Below, piece after piece: positions 46,195-57,172 of a DNA stretch of 64,000 nt. Position numbers and translations under genes: made by a program. The stretch is from NCBI RefSeq assembly GCF_004210375.1, contig NC_134831.1:2790001-2854000 (forward strand), written 5' to 3'. The notes below the pieces were generated by a model, which was not told the DNA's origin, made no database searches, and saw only the letters and a program-made list of their open reading frames with translations. Numbering within the stretch: position 1 is the first letter of the stretch; every line of letters begins with the position of its first letter. This stretch comes from Tachypleus tridentatus. Its lineage: Eukaryota > Arthropoda > Merostomata > Xiphosura > Limulidae.

Positions 46195-46534
46195 GAGTAT
46201 TGTTTAATTAAACTTATTAAGTAGCAAACACGGCTGGTTTATCTTCAGACACTAAAACAATTAAGACTATTGAGTTCTATGTAACTAGAGATGTGCAACA
46301 AATATATACATATACACGCACGCAAACCGCATCATCTATACACGTGCAACATATACGTTGCACTGTCTTAGTACCTTATGTAGTGTCTTAACTATGTGGA
46401 AAGAAGCTAGCAAGAAATTTGCATATGGTACAGGTATATGCTAGAAGAAATAAATTTAATAACACTCCACAAATAAACGTTGGTAATAACAGTTTTAACA
46501 CTATATATTAAGCTTTGTATTCATACCACGGCCG
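46195..46534. other. Unique sequence, probable 5' part of a Tc1 relic
   Basis: I could not find convincing terminal inverted repeats for the transposase relic that follows. Confidence 0.35.
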
Positions 46535-47820
46535 AAAAAAGCATAGAGAATCATTAGCAGAGCAAATAATTTGTATAAAAGCTTAACATGATGCTGGTTG
46601 AACTATCCAAGAAACTGCTGTCAAGTACATCCTAGATGGTGTGAAAGAGACAAGTAAATCTAAAACTAGGAAAGGAAGAGACAGAACACCTAAACTCAGT
46701 GATACTGATGTTAAGTATCTTTGTTAATGCAGCCTTCAGGACAGAAAGAAGACTGTCACTGATCTCAAGCATGACGTAAATGACAGAAAATTGTCTAGAT
46801 CTACAGTATCAAAAATACTTAACAAGAATGTAATGTTTGGTTGTATAGCAGTTAATAAGCCTTGACTTTGATCACCAAATATTGTTAAGAGTTTGAAATG
46901 TGCTAAAAAGTATCAAACTGGACTGTTGATGATAGGAAAAGTGTATTATGTATGGATGAGTCCAATTGTGAAATATTTGGTTCAAAAGGTAGGTTGTAAA
47001 TTCAATGGAAGAAAAGTAAAAATACTTACCTCAATGCATAGCATTTACTATGAAGCATGAAGAAGGCAGTATGATTGCTTGGGGGTGTTTTTCTGTTGAA
47101 GTGACAAGAGATGTTTGTTAAATAGATAGAATAATGGACCAGCACAAGAATAATCAGACGCTGATCCATCATGGTATGTCCAATGGTTTACGTATCATTG
47201 GTAAAGAATTGTATTTTCAAGAAGATAATGAACCCAAACTCTCATCCAACCTACGCAGAAATTACTTAGTTAAGAAAGAAGCTACTGGAGTCATTCAAAT
47301 GATGGAATGGTCTCCATGGAGCCCCGATCTCAACCTAGTTGAGCAGATCTGGGATTTAATATTAAAAGAACTTGACAAATTGAAAGTTACCTCCAAAGAA
47401 ACTTTAGGAGAGTGTATTGGAGGTATTTGGAGTTTTAATGGGTTTCTTTTATAATTTCATGCAAAGCTACACGAGGGCTATCTGCGCTAGCCCTCCCTAA
47501 TTTAGCAGTGTAAGACTAGAGTGAAGGCAGCTAGTCATTACCACTCACTGCCAACACTTGGCTACTCTTTTCTTAACGAATAGTGGGATTGACAGTAACT
47601 TTATAACGCCCCCACAGCAGAAATGGCGAGCATGTTTGGTGTGACGGAGATTCTAACCCGCGACCCTCGGATTACGAGTCGAGTGCCTTAACCATCTGGC
47701 CATGCTAGACTTGGAGGCATTTGGAGTAAAGCCCTAAAGGACACTTTGGTTAAATATGTTGTAACAATGCCTGAAAGACTGTCTCCAGTTATTGAAACAA
47801 AAGGGGGCACAAAATATTAA
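46535..47820 (+). pseudogene. Tc1-like transposase relic split by a SINE
   Basis: Helix-turn-helix remnants (TIQETAVKYILDGVKETSKS) are followed by GRDRTPKLSDTDVKYL, the linker motif, then DRKLSRSTVSKILNKNVMF. Several stops and frame changes follow. From 47134 an open stretch carries the C-terminal catalytic part: FQEDNEPKLSS (second Asp) and WSPWSPDLNLVEQIWDLILK (catalytic Glu). At 47433-47710 an A SINE interrupts codons of GGIWS. The protein continues at 47711 and ends PVIETKGGTKY stop at 47820, the usual Tc1 end. The family is different from the elements at 13.6 and 55.2 kb. Not functional. Confidence 0.9.
47433..47710 (-). mobile_element. Family A SINE inserted in the Tc1 relic
   Basis: Complete reverse copy ending CCATCTGGCCATGCTAGAC. 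The 16-bp flanks TTGGAGGTATTTGGAG (47417-47432) and TTGGAGGCATTTGGAG (47711-47726) are its target duplication, one base changed since insertion. Confidence 0.96.
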
Positions 47821-48485
47821 CTATTTACTGAACTCAGGCACTTCCACTGAGTTTCTGCTGTACTAAATATGAAGATTAATAAAACGTTGATGTTTCACCT
47901 GTGATTTACCTTCCACTGTTCTCTAAAAGTAGCCTTCAAATCAAATGTTTAACTTTGTCCTAACACTTTGACACATGAAATAAACCGTGACTTTAACACA
48001 GAATAAAGACTGACACACACAAATGAAAAACGTGAAATATTTATCTTAAATTCTAATCTGTAGTCTCCTTGAGAAAGACCGATTGCAGATGCATAAATTG
48101 AATATCTCAGAGCCTCGCTGTCCTTATAAGGATGACTTGACTTATAAAACTAATTAACTTGAAATTTGCAAACTTAAATATTCGTCTAATTAAAGTTCGT
48201 CATTTCGGCATAAAGCGTGATTAGTTCTTTCAAACTTATGTATTTTGTCGCTGATAGTGAAAAATATACCAAACCCGATAAATATATATGTATATATATA
48301 TATGAAAGAAAACTACAAATCAAACCAATTAGTTTTAATAAAATTTAAAGAAACTAGCTGTTAAGTTAAATTACACAATTCCTTATCTCAGCTTCTACTT
48401 CATTTATCAAACAAAAACTAAGGAAAAAATGATTTCACCAAATAAAACCAATTCACATTTGTCTTATTCATTGTTTTTCTAAAAT
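47821..48485. other. AT-rich sequence, no gene seen
   Basis: Probable 3' end of the Tc1 element (a TTTGTCCTAACACTTTGACAC phrase at about 47954 resembles a Tc1 terminus), then ordinary sequence with a short TA run at 48283-48304. Confidence 0.4.
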
Positions 48486-48836
48486 ACCTTACATAAAATA
48501 TTGTAAATAAATATTTATTATATAAAAGTACCTTACCTAAAATATTGTAAATAAATATTTATTACATAAAAGTACCTTATAATAAAATATTGTAAATAAA
48601 TATTTATTACATAAAAGTACCTTACATAAAATATTGTAAATAAATATTTATTACATAAAAGTACCTTACCTAAAATATTGTAAATAAATATTTATTACAT
48701 AAAAGTACCTTATAATAAAATATTGTAAATAAATATTTATTACATAAAAGTACCTTACATAAAATATTGTAAATAAATATTTATTACATAAAATTACTTT
48801 ACATAAAATATTTTAAATAAATATTTATTACATAAA
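48486..48836. repeat. Minisatellite, ~44-bp unit, 8 copies
   Basis: AAAATATTGTAAATAAATAT plus TTATTACATAAAAGTACCTT repeats eight times. The linker between units cycles ACAT, ACCT, ATAAT, ACAT, ACCT, ATAAT, ACAT, ACAT, so the array grew as ~133-bp trimers. Confidence 0.95.
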
Positions 48837-49018
48837 AGATCTACCAAATATTGAACAAAATGTTTAAACATCTACCTTTATTTTATTTGTTTTTCAAATG
48901 ATTTTGCTCGAAGTTTCGGAATTTCAACAATTTTTAGTAATTCAGTTGAAACTTCGACAAGAAAATAGCTCCAATATGAAAAGATATTTACAAAACAAAA
49001 ATAATTCTGTATCACAGC

Positions 49019-49250
49019 TCTGAGGGTCGTGGATTAGAATTCCGTCAAACCATACATGCTCACCCTTTCAGTCGTGGGGGCGTTATAATGTGACGGTTAG
49101 TTCTATTATTCCTTGATAAAAGAGTAGCCCAAGAGTTGGCGATGGGTGGTAATGACTAGCTGCCTTCCCTCTAGTCTTACACGGCTAAATTAGATACTGC
49201 TGGCGCATATAGCCCTCGTGTAGCTTTTGGCGAAATTCAAAACAAACCAA
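49019..49250 (+). mobile_element. Family A SINE, 5'-truncated with TSD
   Basis: Begins at TCTGAGGGTCGTGG, inside the anticodon arm, so the A box is lost. Perfect 12-bp duplication CTGTATCACAGC at 49007-49018 and 49251-49262. Confidence 0.94.
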
Positions 49251-49262
49251 CTGTATCACAGC

Positions 49263-49665
49263 AATACTTAGAAAGATGAATGGCGCGAAACTTTAACTGC
49301 TTTACACTCATTCCAGGAAGAGAGATATGTATGATAGTCATAACAGAACAAACGTTTTTGGAATGTCGCACTCAGAGGTGTTGAAAAAAAGATAAAACGC
49401 CATTAGAAAAACAAGTATAGCAGTTTCTTCAGGCTTTAAAGATAAGTTTAAGAGCGACTAGAAACGTGCCCACAGGGGGGTCGTACTGCTACGTTCGTAC
49501 GACCATGTAAGGACAATGCTAGATTTATCTCAGCTTTACAAAGATCGACCAACGTCTATATATTTTTTGCCCTTTTCAAGAGATCTCAAGAGATAAATGA
49601 AAGCAAGAGCCGAAACACAAATTCACGGAAGTATTTCTTACTACTATTGATTAAAGTGACTTATA
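49263..49665. other. Unique sequence, no gene seen
   Basis: No feature supported. Confidence 0.45.
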
Positions 49666-49770
49666 TTGGTTTGTTTGTATTAACACAAAACTGCACAAAG
49701 AGCTATCTGTTATCTGCCCACCACGGGTATCGAAAGCCGATTTCTAGCGATACAAGCCCGCAGATGTTGA
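49666..49770 (-). mobile_element. Family C SINE, 5'-truncated
   Basis: AACACAAAACTGCACAAAG, GCCCACCACGGGTATCG, TTTCTAGCGATACAAGCC, then ends at GCAGATGTTGA before the head. Confidence 0.8.
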
Positions 49771-49999
49771 TAAATCAGCAGAAACAGCTTCTAATATTAC
49801 GTGTGAGTATTATCTTTATGTTTTTGTTTAGTTGTTTTATGCTACTTTATGAATATTTGAAAAAAAAAAAAGAATAGATCTCGAAAGATTAAAGAGTTAC
49901 AATACTATTACCTTGCACAAGCAACTCGTGTGAAAATATCAAAATTAGCAGCTCTTGCAGTTGTGGTAGTTATTTTATTTAATTAGTGATTTCTATGGT

Positions 50000-50175
50000 T
50001 TGTTGAATTTCGCGCAAAGCTATACTAGGGCTATTTACGTTAGCTGTCCATAATTTAGCACTGAAAGACAAGAGAGAAGGCAACTAGTCATCACCACCCA
50101 CGGCCAACTCTTGGAATACTCTTACCAACGAATAGTGCGATTGACCGTCACTTTATAATGCCCTTGCTGCATTAT
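50000..50175 (-). mobile_element. Family A SINE, 5'-truncated
   Basis: GAATTTCGCGCAAAGC tail through CACCACCCACGGCCAAC to GACCGTCACTTTATAATGCC. The head is missing. Confidence 0.88.
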
Positions 50176-50402
50176 AACGAGTCATCTATTGTTATATCGA
50201 TTCGCTTTTTAGTATTGTTTCAAAGACGGCTCAGATATCTTACGTCTAAGAACAAGTTTCAGTACATTATTTTATAATGAGTAACATATTACTTTATACA
50301 TTACACTATTTCAGTATGGTTTCAAATAAGAGTTAGATATTTTTATATGTTATCAACTTTTAGTCCTGTTTTAAATATGAAATGTATATCATATAAAGTA
50401 TG
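50176..50402. other. AT-rich sequence, no gene seen
   Basis: No feature supported. Confidence 0.4.
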
Positions 50403-50413
50403 CAATACTGTAT

Positions 50414-50693
50414 TGTTTGCTTTTTTTAAATTTCGCGCAAAGCTACTTGAGGGCTATCTGCGCTAGCCGTCCCTAATTTAGTAGTGTAAGACTAGAGGGA
50501 AGGCAGCTAGTCATCACCACCTACCGCCAAGTCTTGGGTTACTCTTTTACCAAGGAATAGTGGGATTGACCGTAACATTATAACGCCCTCACGGCTGAAA
50601 GGGCGAGCATGTTTGGCGCGATGGGGATGCGAACCTGCGACCCTCAGATTACGAGTCGCACGCCTTGAAACGCTTGGCCATGCCGGGCTCGTA
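50414..50693 (-). mobile_element. Subfamily B SINE, full length
   Basis: B box GGATGCGAACCTGCG and head GAAACGCTTGGCCATGCCGG. Duplication CAATACTGTAT at 50403-50413 and 50694-50704. Confidence 0.94.
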
Positions 50694-50965
50694 CAATACT
50701 GTATAAAAATACATACATTATCGTTCTCAGTATAATATTCAAATGAAACACAAGTTACGTCTGCTGTCTCTTATTTGTTTTATTTTGTTGTCATTCTTGG
50801 TTTGCATCTTAATCTCTTGATCATCGTTCGTACAATTAAAATTTATGCGTTGTTCACCCTGAACATAATACTGTAAAATCTGTCTCAGCTGAAACTGCAT
50901 GGGCCGGAAACCTGTACAAGCGGAAATATCAATATTTTCCAGCATTGTATTAAGATTTCTCTTAT

Positions 50966-51360
50966 AGAAGGCCCTCTATATAGCGGAACCTGCATAGCGA
51001 GGACGGAAAATTATCTTTCATTTACCTTATTATCTATCAACAAATAGAATTAGAACCTGAGTAAGGTGGAAAAAATGTTTTTGATAAAATATTAATTTCT
51101 TATTTAATTAATAATTTATTTACATATTAATAAGTTCTTGTTTATTTAACAATTTGTTTAAATATTAATAAATTATCGGACATTTTGTTACAGTAAGTAT
51201 TGGTTAAATATATTATCTTTTTTTTCGCCGTCATTTTTCCGAAGGTCGCTATTCAAAAGAATGATTGACTATACTTTTGGTCGTATTTGCTGATGGAAAC
51301 CTAGAGAAACCATGAGTGATTGATAAAAGTGAAACTCCTCGCCTTAGACAGGTTTTACTG
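50966..51360. mobile_element. Possible pogo/Tigger-like non-autonomous remnant
   Basis: The left side reads CCCTCTATATAGCGGAACC and TGCATAGCGAGGACGG, the right complement CAGTAAAACCTGTCTAAGGC. Both recall pogo-type termini (CAGT-A-ACCTCTATAGCGGAC), but the two ends are only loosely alike. Confidence 0.35.
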
Positions 51361-51374
51361 TAGTACGTACACTG

Positions 51375-51495
51375 TATCCTGTATTATATGAACCTACTAG
51401 TCGGAATCAAGCTAAAATGTCCCTTGACTCGAACAACTAAAAGGCATAGTCGTTATAATTCCATTCCGGCTAGTAGGTTCATATAATACAGGATA
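51375..51495. mobile_element. Palindromic MITE-like unit, 33-bp inverted arms
   Basis: Arms 51375-51407 and 51463-51495 are reverse complements with one mismatch (ACTAGTCGG versus ACTAGCCGG). The first arm contains TCCTGTATTATATGAACC. A 55-base loop contains CTTGACTCGAACAAC. TA lies at each outer edge, consistent with a Tc1/mariner-type non-autonomous insertion. Confidence 0.8.
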
Positions 51496-51560
51496 GTATA
51501 TAAGTTTTGTTTTTAACCAGCTCGAACAACAAGTGGATAACATTCATGTACGTTGAACTC

Positions 51561-51780
51561 AGTGTTTTATTAACCCTGTAATGTTTTTATTTATAAATTC
51601 TTCCACTGGTTGACGTAAGTGGTTTATTAACCCTGTAATATTTTTATTGTTAAGTTCTTCTACTGGTTGACCTTTGTGTTTTATTAACCCTGTAATGTTT
51701 TTATTTATAAGTTTTTTTAGTGGTTGAAATAAGTGTTTCATTAACCCTGTAAAGTTTTTATTGTTAAGTTCTTCTACTGC
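51561..51780. repeat. Tandem repeat, 57-bp unit, 4 copies
   Basis: TTAACCCTGTAATGTTTTTA recurs at 51570, 51627, 51684 and 51741. Because 57 is a multiple of three, the minus strand stays open and shows a 19-residue repeat (NKNITGLIKH core). I regard it as non-coding, as the units diverge without sign of codon preference. Confidence 0.92.
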
Positions 51781-51784
51781 CTGA

Positions 51785-52965
51785 ACTTCATATTTCGAGA
51801 TACATCACATTTATTTAAGTTGATTAACGTCGAGAGGAACTGGGTGTTATTTGATACTGTTAGGTTTCATTGAACAAACTTTTAAGAAATTAAAGCCCAA
51901 AATGTTTTGTACACCACTGAAATGAAAAAAGCAGCACGGCGTGTTTAAATTGTATTCTATATTTGCATAAACGGTACGAAAAGTCAGGTAAATAATATCG
52001 TAATAACATGTACGGTTTGGAAATGTTTTTTTTATTAATATTATATTTTAAATTGGTGATACATTTTGGTGATTACGTTTGGAAAGTATAAAGGAATTCA
52101 TCGAAGTTTCGGTTAAGATCATTGGTGACGTAAGTCTCTGCATTTCGGTACTGATGTTAAAGTTCCTAGAATTAAATAAGCGCCCATCGTGGATTTTTGC
52201 CGCCATGTCATAAAATGAAAATCTGGGCAAAGTTAATTGTAATTAGAAAAACAAAAAACACTAGGATATTGCGAGACAAAGAACTGGTTACTTTGCTACA
52301 CTGCAGGCTCTATATATATTCACTTTAATTAACCATAGAGAAGGTTAATTGACATCTCATTCTACCTGGTCTGTTTAAATTAAGTAACCCTGTTCGTACG
52401 ATCTGTTGTAATGTTTGAACTAACAATCTAGCACTAACTGGAATGGCTAAATTTTCCCCTCCGGTAATCCAACGCTTAAGGATTTATAACTGGTACATTT
52501 GGTCCCTATAGTGAGATAGCCCATTTCGTATCTTTCATCGTGAACTACAAACAAACAAACAATGACTTAATTTTAAAGAAGGAATTTTAATAATGATTGA
52601 AAAATATTAAGAGTGAGAAGTAACTAAACTTAAACATAAGTTATTCTTTGTAAAATAAATAAATAAAATAATATTTTGTACTTCTGGCTAATCCTTCTTT
52701 TGAACAACGATCCATCATCCATGCTAAGCGATTGTCTGTCACTCTTATAAGGTACCCACAGCTTAAAAGAAAGAGATATTTGTTTTGTACGTATTCGAAT
52801 CCGGCTCGTCAGTTCCAAAAACCTAGTGCTAAGATGATAAAAAATATTCCGCAATTTCAAAAATATAAATGCATTACAATTTTCCTAGTTACACTTAATA
52901 CTGACAGACAACTGATTATGTTTCCTTGTAATTCGGTGATAAGCTTTATTGTATAGTACTCTAAA
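51785..52965. other. Unique sequence, no gene seen
   Basis: A weak C/D-like phrase (TAGTGAGATAGCCCATTTCG) sits near 52507. Short frames only. Confidence 0.45.
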
Positions 52966-52967
52966 AT

Positions 52968-53040
52968 CCATGGTTAGATTATCTGCGGTGAACTCAGCGC
53001 AGGTAGCCTATTGTGCAACGTATGATGTATAACCGAACAA
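52968..53040 (+). mobile_element. Family C SINE fragment
   Basis: TCTGCGGTGAACTCAGCGCAG then GTAGCCTATTGTGCAACG: head-shortened and tail-decayed. Confidence 0.45.
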
Positions 53041-53414
53041 ATACGTACTGTCTTCTGTTCTTATAATGCTTCGGAATAATCCGAAGTCTTAATGTTAGTT
53101 GAGAATGATGTTAAGTCACTGATATTAAAGAAGAATGATCCACTATGTTTTTGATTTGATAAATTATTTTACGAATCTAACTAATTGATTCTTAACATTA
53201 ACAATAACACACAAAAATAAATATACATAAAGCACAACATTATATATAACTGATTGATGTTTATTCATAGATGTCGAAGTTAGAGAATGTTGAAACCAGA
53301 TATAACTTACAACTTCTTATCCTTGTACTGAACTTCTAATACCTACACAAATAGAACATCTTCTGTACATAACTACAACTTTAGTTAGAGATGACCTGTC
53401 TAGCCAAACCTAGC
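53041..53414. other. AT-rich sequence, no gene seen
   Basis: No feature supported. Confidence 0.4.
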
Positions 53415-53935
53415 ATCTAGTGATCTCTGATAAGGATGATACACCCACATGAAACATTAATAATCTTATATAAAGATGGTGTACCCGCTAAAGGAAACAT
53501 CTGATAATTTGAAGTAAAGATATTGCACTCACCAAAATGGAAAGTCTAAAAATATATGAAAACCCATTATCTAATACAGCGCTTCTGAGTCGGATTTCTT
53601 AAATCCCAGGTTCGGGTCCCGATTATCTCTACACGGAAACCTATTCGTTTGAGAAACAACGTTCTAGTAATTTTAGATAAAATTACTATGCTCATCTGTA
53701 CGTAAAAATACATTAATTTTAGGTAAAGACAGTTTAACTACCAAAAAAGGACGTGTACTAATTTCAGAGGAAGATAACTGATTTAGTCAAAAGAATCATC
53801 TAGTAATTTCAAATGAAAATTATGCATTTACATAGATAGAATCCCGGTAATTTTAAATAAAAGTAATATGTACATCCAAATAGAACAGTGAGTAATTTTA
53901 GCTAAAATTAATTCGTCAGCTTATAACTATTTTAA
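53415..53935. repeat. Degenerate minisatellite, ~53-bp unit
   Basis: Units of the type GTAATTTTAGATAAAATTAC followed by an ATG-CATCTA-type linker recur about every 50-55 bp, with older units upstream (GATGATACACCCACATGAAAC; AAGATGGTGTACCCGC). A SINE-like B box (AGGTTCGGGTCCCG, about 53610) interrupts the array. Confidence 0.65.
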
Positions 53936-55238
53936 AAACTGCTTTAAATTTCATCATGTAAGGATTCATCTATACTAAAATAGAAATAAGAAATAATTAT
54001 ACGTTTTTCCACAGTTACCATAGTTAAGATGTGACAAAATCTTTTTTATATTTATCACCTTATGTAGAAATATTGATAATGAGAAATTATTTATAAAATA
54101 TCGTTTTAAAATTCTGCTTTTGACGACATATAGAAGCTCTTTTTTACCATTTGAACAACAATCTAATCAATCCATCTGTTCCTTTTTTTTTCTTCACTTG
54201 TTCGAAATAAATCATAATAATTAACATTTTTGAATCATAACAGGAAGAATCGGATGAGCATCTCAGATTTATATGACAAGGTTGTATCTCTTTAATCGAA
54301 CATATCTAACTTTTACCAAGGTTTCAGGCCAGTACAGGTCACGTGATAACTTCTAGAATCTTTCTTCACCCGATTTGACGAGAGAAGTTTAGCCCGATTG
54401 TCTTCATCAACACGCGAAGGGGGAAATTAGAACGTAGCTTAACGTTGATTACCAGAAGGTGTTAGCTACGCCCAGAAAGTTAAAAGTTATATAGAATAAT
54501 TGCTTTAGGAAGTGAACTATCAGTTTCAAGTATCCATCAAGTCAAAGCGGTTAACTTTTGATCTACAGGAAGTGGACGGTTAACGCTGTTTATTTAAGTG
54601 CATAAGTCGTCACTTCACCATACAGGATGGATGATTCTTCTGTCCTTGTCAGTAGTAAGTGTCACGCCTTGTGGTGTATAGATTTGGCAGTGTTTCATAT
54701 CTTTATAGGCAGATTGCTGGTGTGTTTGAGCATAAGGATTGCATATCACTTGTTAAGAATGTAGTACATTTGAGTGTAGTGTGCTGTCGTATGCGAAGTC
54801 ACGTGATTTAATTCATTTGGAATAACCAAATGAATCAGCTTTAAAGGTGTGTAATTAACAGTATCTTAACTACACACAATTATCTTCCCAGCTGGATATA
54901 ACAGCTAAAACGAGTAGCTAAGTTTACAAATTATACAGAATCTCTGATAAAACATTTGCTTTGTTCTCAACCGTAGCTCTGGATAAATCGATAGCCAGTA
55001 GAAGTTCGAATCGTGTGTGAATCAGTGAGCATACAAAAAAACAACAACAAGAGTCTTAGAAAAAAAAATCTTATAAATAAGTTTTGAATATTTTTATGAG
55101 CTACTTATCATGACATATCTTTGATTTAGGATTTTATTAGCAACTTAGTTAAGCACGTGATGAGCCATGGACCGAATACTTTACTGCGGTTACAATTAGA
55201 ACAAACAAAAAGATTTAACCATTTCGCAAACTTTAAAA
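53936..55238. other. Unique sequence with one possible first exon
   Basis: At 54591 TATTTAAG is followed by two overlapping ATGs (54627, 54631) and a consensus splice donor GTAAGT at 54655. From 54631 the codons read MILLSLSV, the start of a signal-like peptide. No downstream exon can be identified, so no gene is called. Confidence 0.25.
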
Positions 55239-55240
55239 TA

Positions 55241-56737
55241 TACTCTTCAAAACAAGAAACGCAAAATGGATATTTTTGCTATTTTAAAGAGAAATATATG
55301 TAATAACGTTACAAGCTCAGAGTATGTGACGTTACACGTGTTAAGGCACTGATTGTCAGACCAAAATTACAATAAAAGTTGTGCACTTTGAAAACTATGG
55401 AAAACATCGGATTTTTCGCCAAAACGCATGCGTGTCCAATAAATATGTTTGAGAGATCTGCATGTTCTGCAAGTGCAACATGTGTAAAATCCCTATAAAA
55501 GTGACGGGTTCTCGGTTTCCATAGCTCTGTGTTAAGCCACCGACACACAATACAGTTACGCCAAGACTGACTGAAGCACAATGCAACAACGCCATTGGTC
55601 GCTTGGAAGCAGGCGACTCTCGATCAGATGTTGCCAAAGCTGTGAATGTCCACCCAAGCACCATCACAAGGCTATGGAATCGTCACCAACAACATGGATC
55701 AACTCGTAACCATCCACGATCTGGCAGACCTCGTGTGACCACGCCCGCACTAGATCGCTACATCCGGTTACGTCACCTTCGGGGTATGACCACCACTGCG
55801 ACGTCTACTGCCTTAACCATGCCAGGGCTGCGTAAGATTTCCGATCAGACCATACGCAACCGTCTACGAGATGCAGGAATCCGACCTCGACGTCCAGTCA
55901 GAGGCGTCATCCTCACCCAACAACATCGTCAAGCACGGCTGCAGTGGACTCGGGCACATCGGATATGGCCTCATCGACGATGGAGGCATGTTTGGTTCAG
56001 CGATGAATTACGTTTTATGCTTCGTAGCCAGGATGAAAGGACCCGTGTTTACCGTCGCCGAGGTGAACGTTTTACAGCAAACTGTTTGCAGGATGTTGAC
56101 AGATTTGGTGGTGGCAGCGTCATGATGTAGGCTGCCATCGCCTACAATGCCAAAACAGACCTTTTGCACATTCAAGGGAATCTTACGGCTCAACGATACG
56201 TCGACGAGATTCTTAGACCCCATGTGCAACCCATCATGGTGAACGTCTACGACGTTTTTCAACATGACAACGCCCGTCCTCACACAGCCCGACTCACCAC
56301 TGTCTTCTTGAGACACCACAACATCAACGTTCTTCCCTGGCCCTCCAGATCACCAGATTTAAACCCCATCGAATATCTTTGGGACGAGTTGGACCGACGT
56401 ATGCGACGGCGACAACCTCAACCGCAGACTCTACCTCAGCTTGTAGCAGCTTTGCAGGCTGAGTGGACAGCCATTCCACAGGATGTGATTCGTCATCTCA
56501 TCGCTTCCATGGGCAGGAGATGCCAAGCAGTTATTGATGCTCAAGGGGGGCATACTCGTTATTGTCGTTGAGTGACGTTAAACTTCACCTAGTGAGCGTG
56601 GACTTCGCCTTTGCAGACTTTGGATGTTCAGCAGTGAATGTGCAAAGTTTCACACATGTCATACAGAACTACTCGGAATAAACTTGTTAACAAGTTGTCT
56701 CATATTTTGCCTTTTGCGTTTCTTTTTTTGAAGAGTA
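55241..56737 (+). mobile_element. Tc1-like DD34E transposon, nearly intact, 1497 bp
   Basis: Inverted ends TACTCTTCAAAACAAGAA and TACTCTTCAAAAAAAGAA, continuing as ACGCAAAA, differ at one base in the first 18. TA duplications at 55239-55240 and 56738-56739. One transposase gene occupies the middle, flanked by ~300 and ~165 bp. Base composition of the gene (GC-rich) contrasts sharply with its surroundings, suggesting recent arrival. Confidence 0.96.
55558..56571 (+). pseudogene. Tc1-like DD34E transposase, one stop and a lost start
   Basis: Reading from PRLTEAQCNNAIGRLEAGDS, the frame gives an N-terminal paired-like helix-turn-helix (SDVAKAVNVHPSTITRLWNR), the GRPR-type linker (PRSGRPRVTTPALDRYIRL), a second HTH (ISDQTIRNRLRDAGIRPRRP), then the catalytic domain: WFSDELRF (first Asp), VFQHDNARPHTA (second Asp), SPDLNPIEYLWDELDRR (Glu, 34 residues after the second Asp). 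It ends AQGGHTRYCR stop at 56571, about 337 codons. Two defects: the expected ATG before PRL is ACG (55558-55560), and a TAG (56128-56130) stands where relatives have Trp after GGGSVMM. No frameshift was found. The enzyme would excise and reinsert the element at TA. Confidence 0.95.
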
Positions 56738-56739
56738 TA

Positions 56740-56984
56740 GATAAAGAAAAAACGGTGTAAAGGATTTCTGGGTGAATTTAAAGAGTGTTTGTTATGCTTA
56801 CTGGAATCACTACTTAACAACTATCTTATCCATAAGTTCACATTTGAGCATATAACACAAACTAGCACTTGTAAAACGAACATTTTTCTAATTGGTACAG
56901 AGAGAAGAAATGTTTGAAATAAATAAATTTATATATTTTTTTAGAATAAACGAAATACAACATCTAAGAATTAAATGATCTGAC
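56740..56984. other. AT-rich sequence, no gene seen
   Basis: No feature supported. Confidence 0.4.
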
Positions 56985-57172
56985 AAGTCAGGTTCGAAAT
57001 GGTTTTATATCACAAAATATTCCTCGCACTCCAAGCTGTGGGTGCGTTATAAGAGTAAAAGTCAATCTCTCAGTGTAGATGGTGGGTGGTATGGTGTTGT
57101 TGGTTGGTAGCCTTCCCTTTGAATAGTAGTTCAAAATTAGGGAGACGACAGACAGCCTTAGTAACTTTGCCA
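56985..57172 (+). mobile_element. Family E (old A-like) SINE
   Basis: TCAGGTTCGAAATGG (B box), GCTGTGGGTGCGTTATAAG, GATGGTGGGTGGTATGG, GGTTGGTAGCCTTCCC, AAAATTAGGGAGACGAC. Confidence 0.65.

Noticed and set aside
51559..51741. A 60-codon repetitive protein on the minus strand
   Set aside because: It is a by-product of the 57-bp tandem repeat (19 codons per unit).
55309..56319. Minus-strand and frame-2 open frames inside the 55 kb element
   Set aside because: They overlap the well-supported DD34E transposase and have no motifs of their own.
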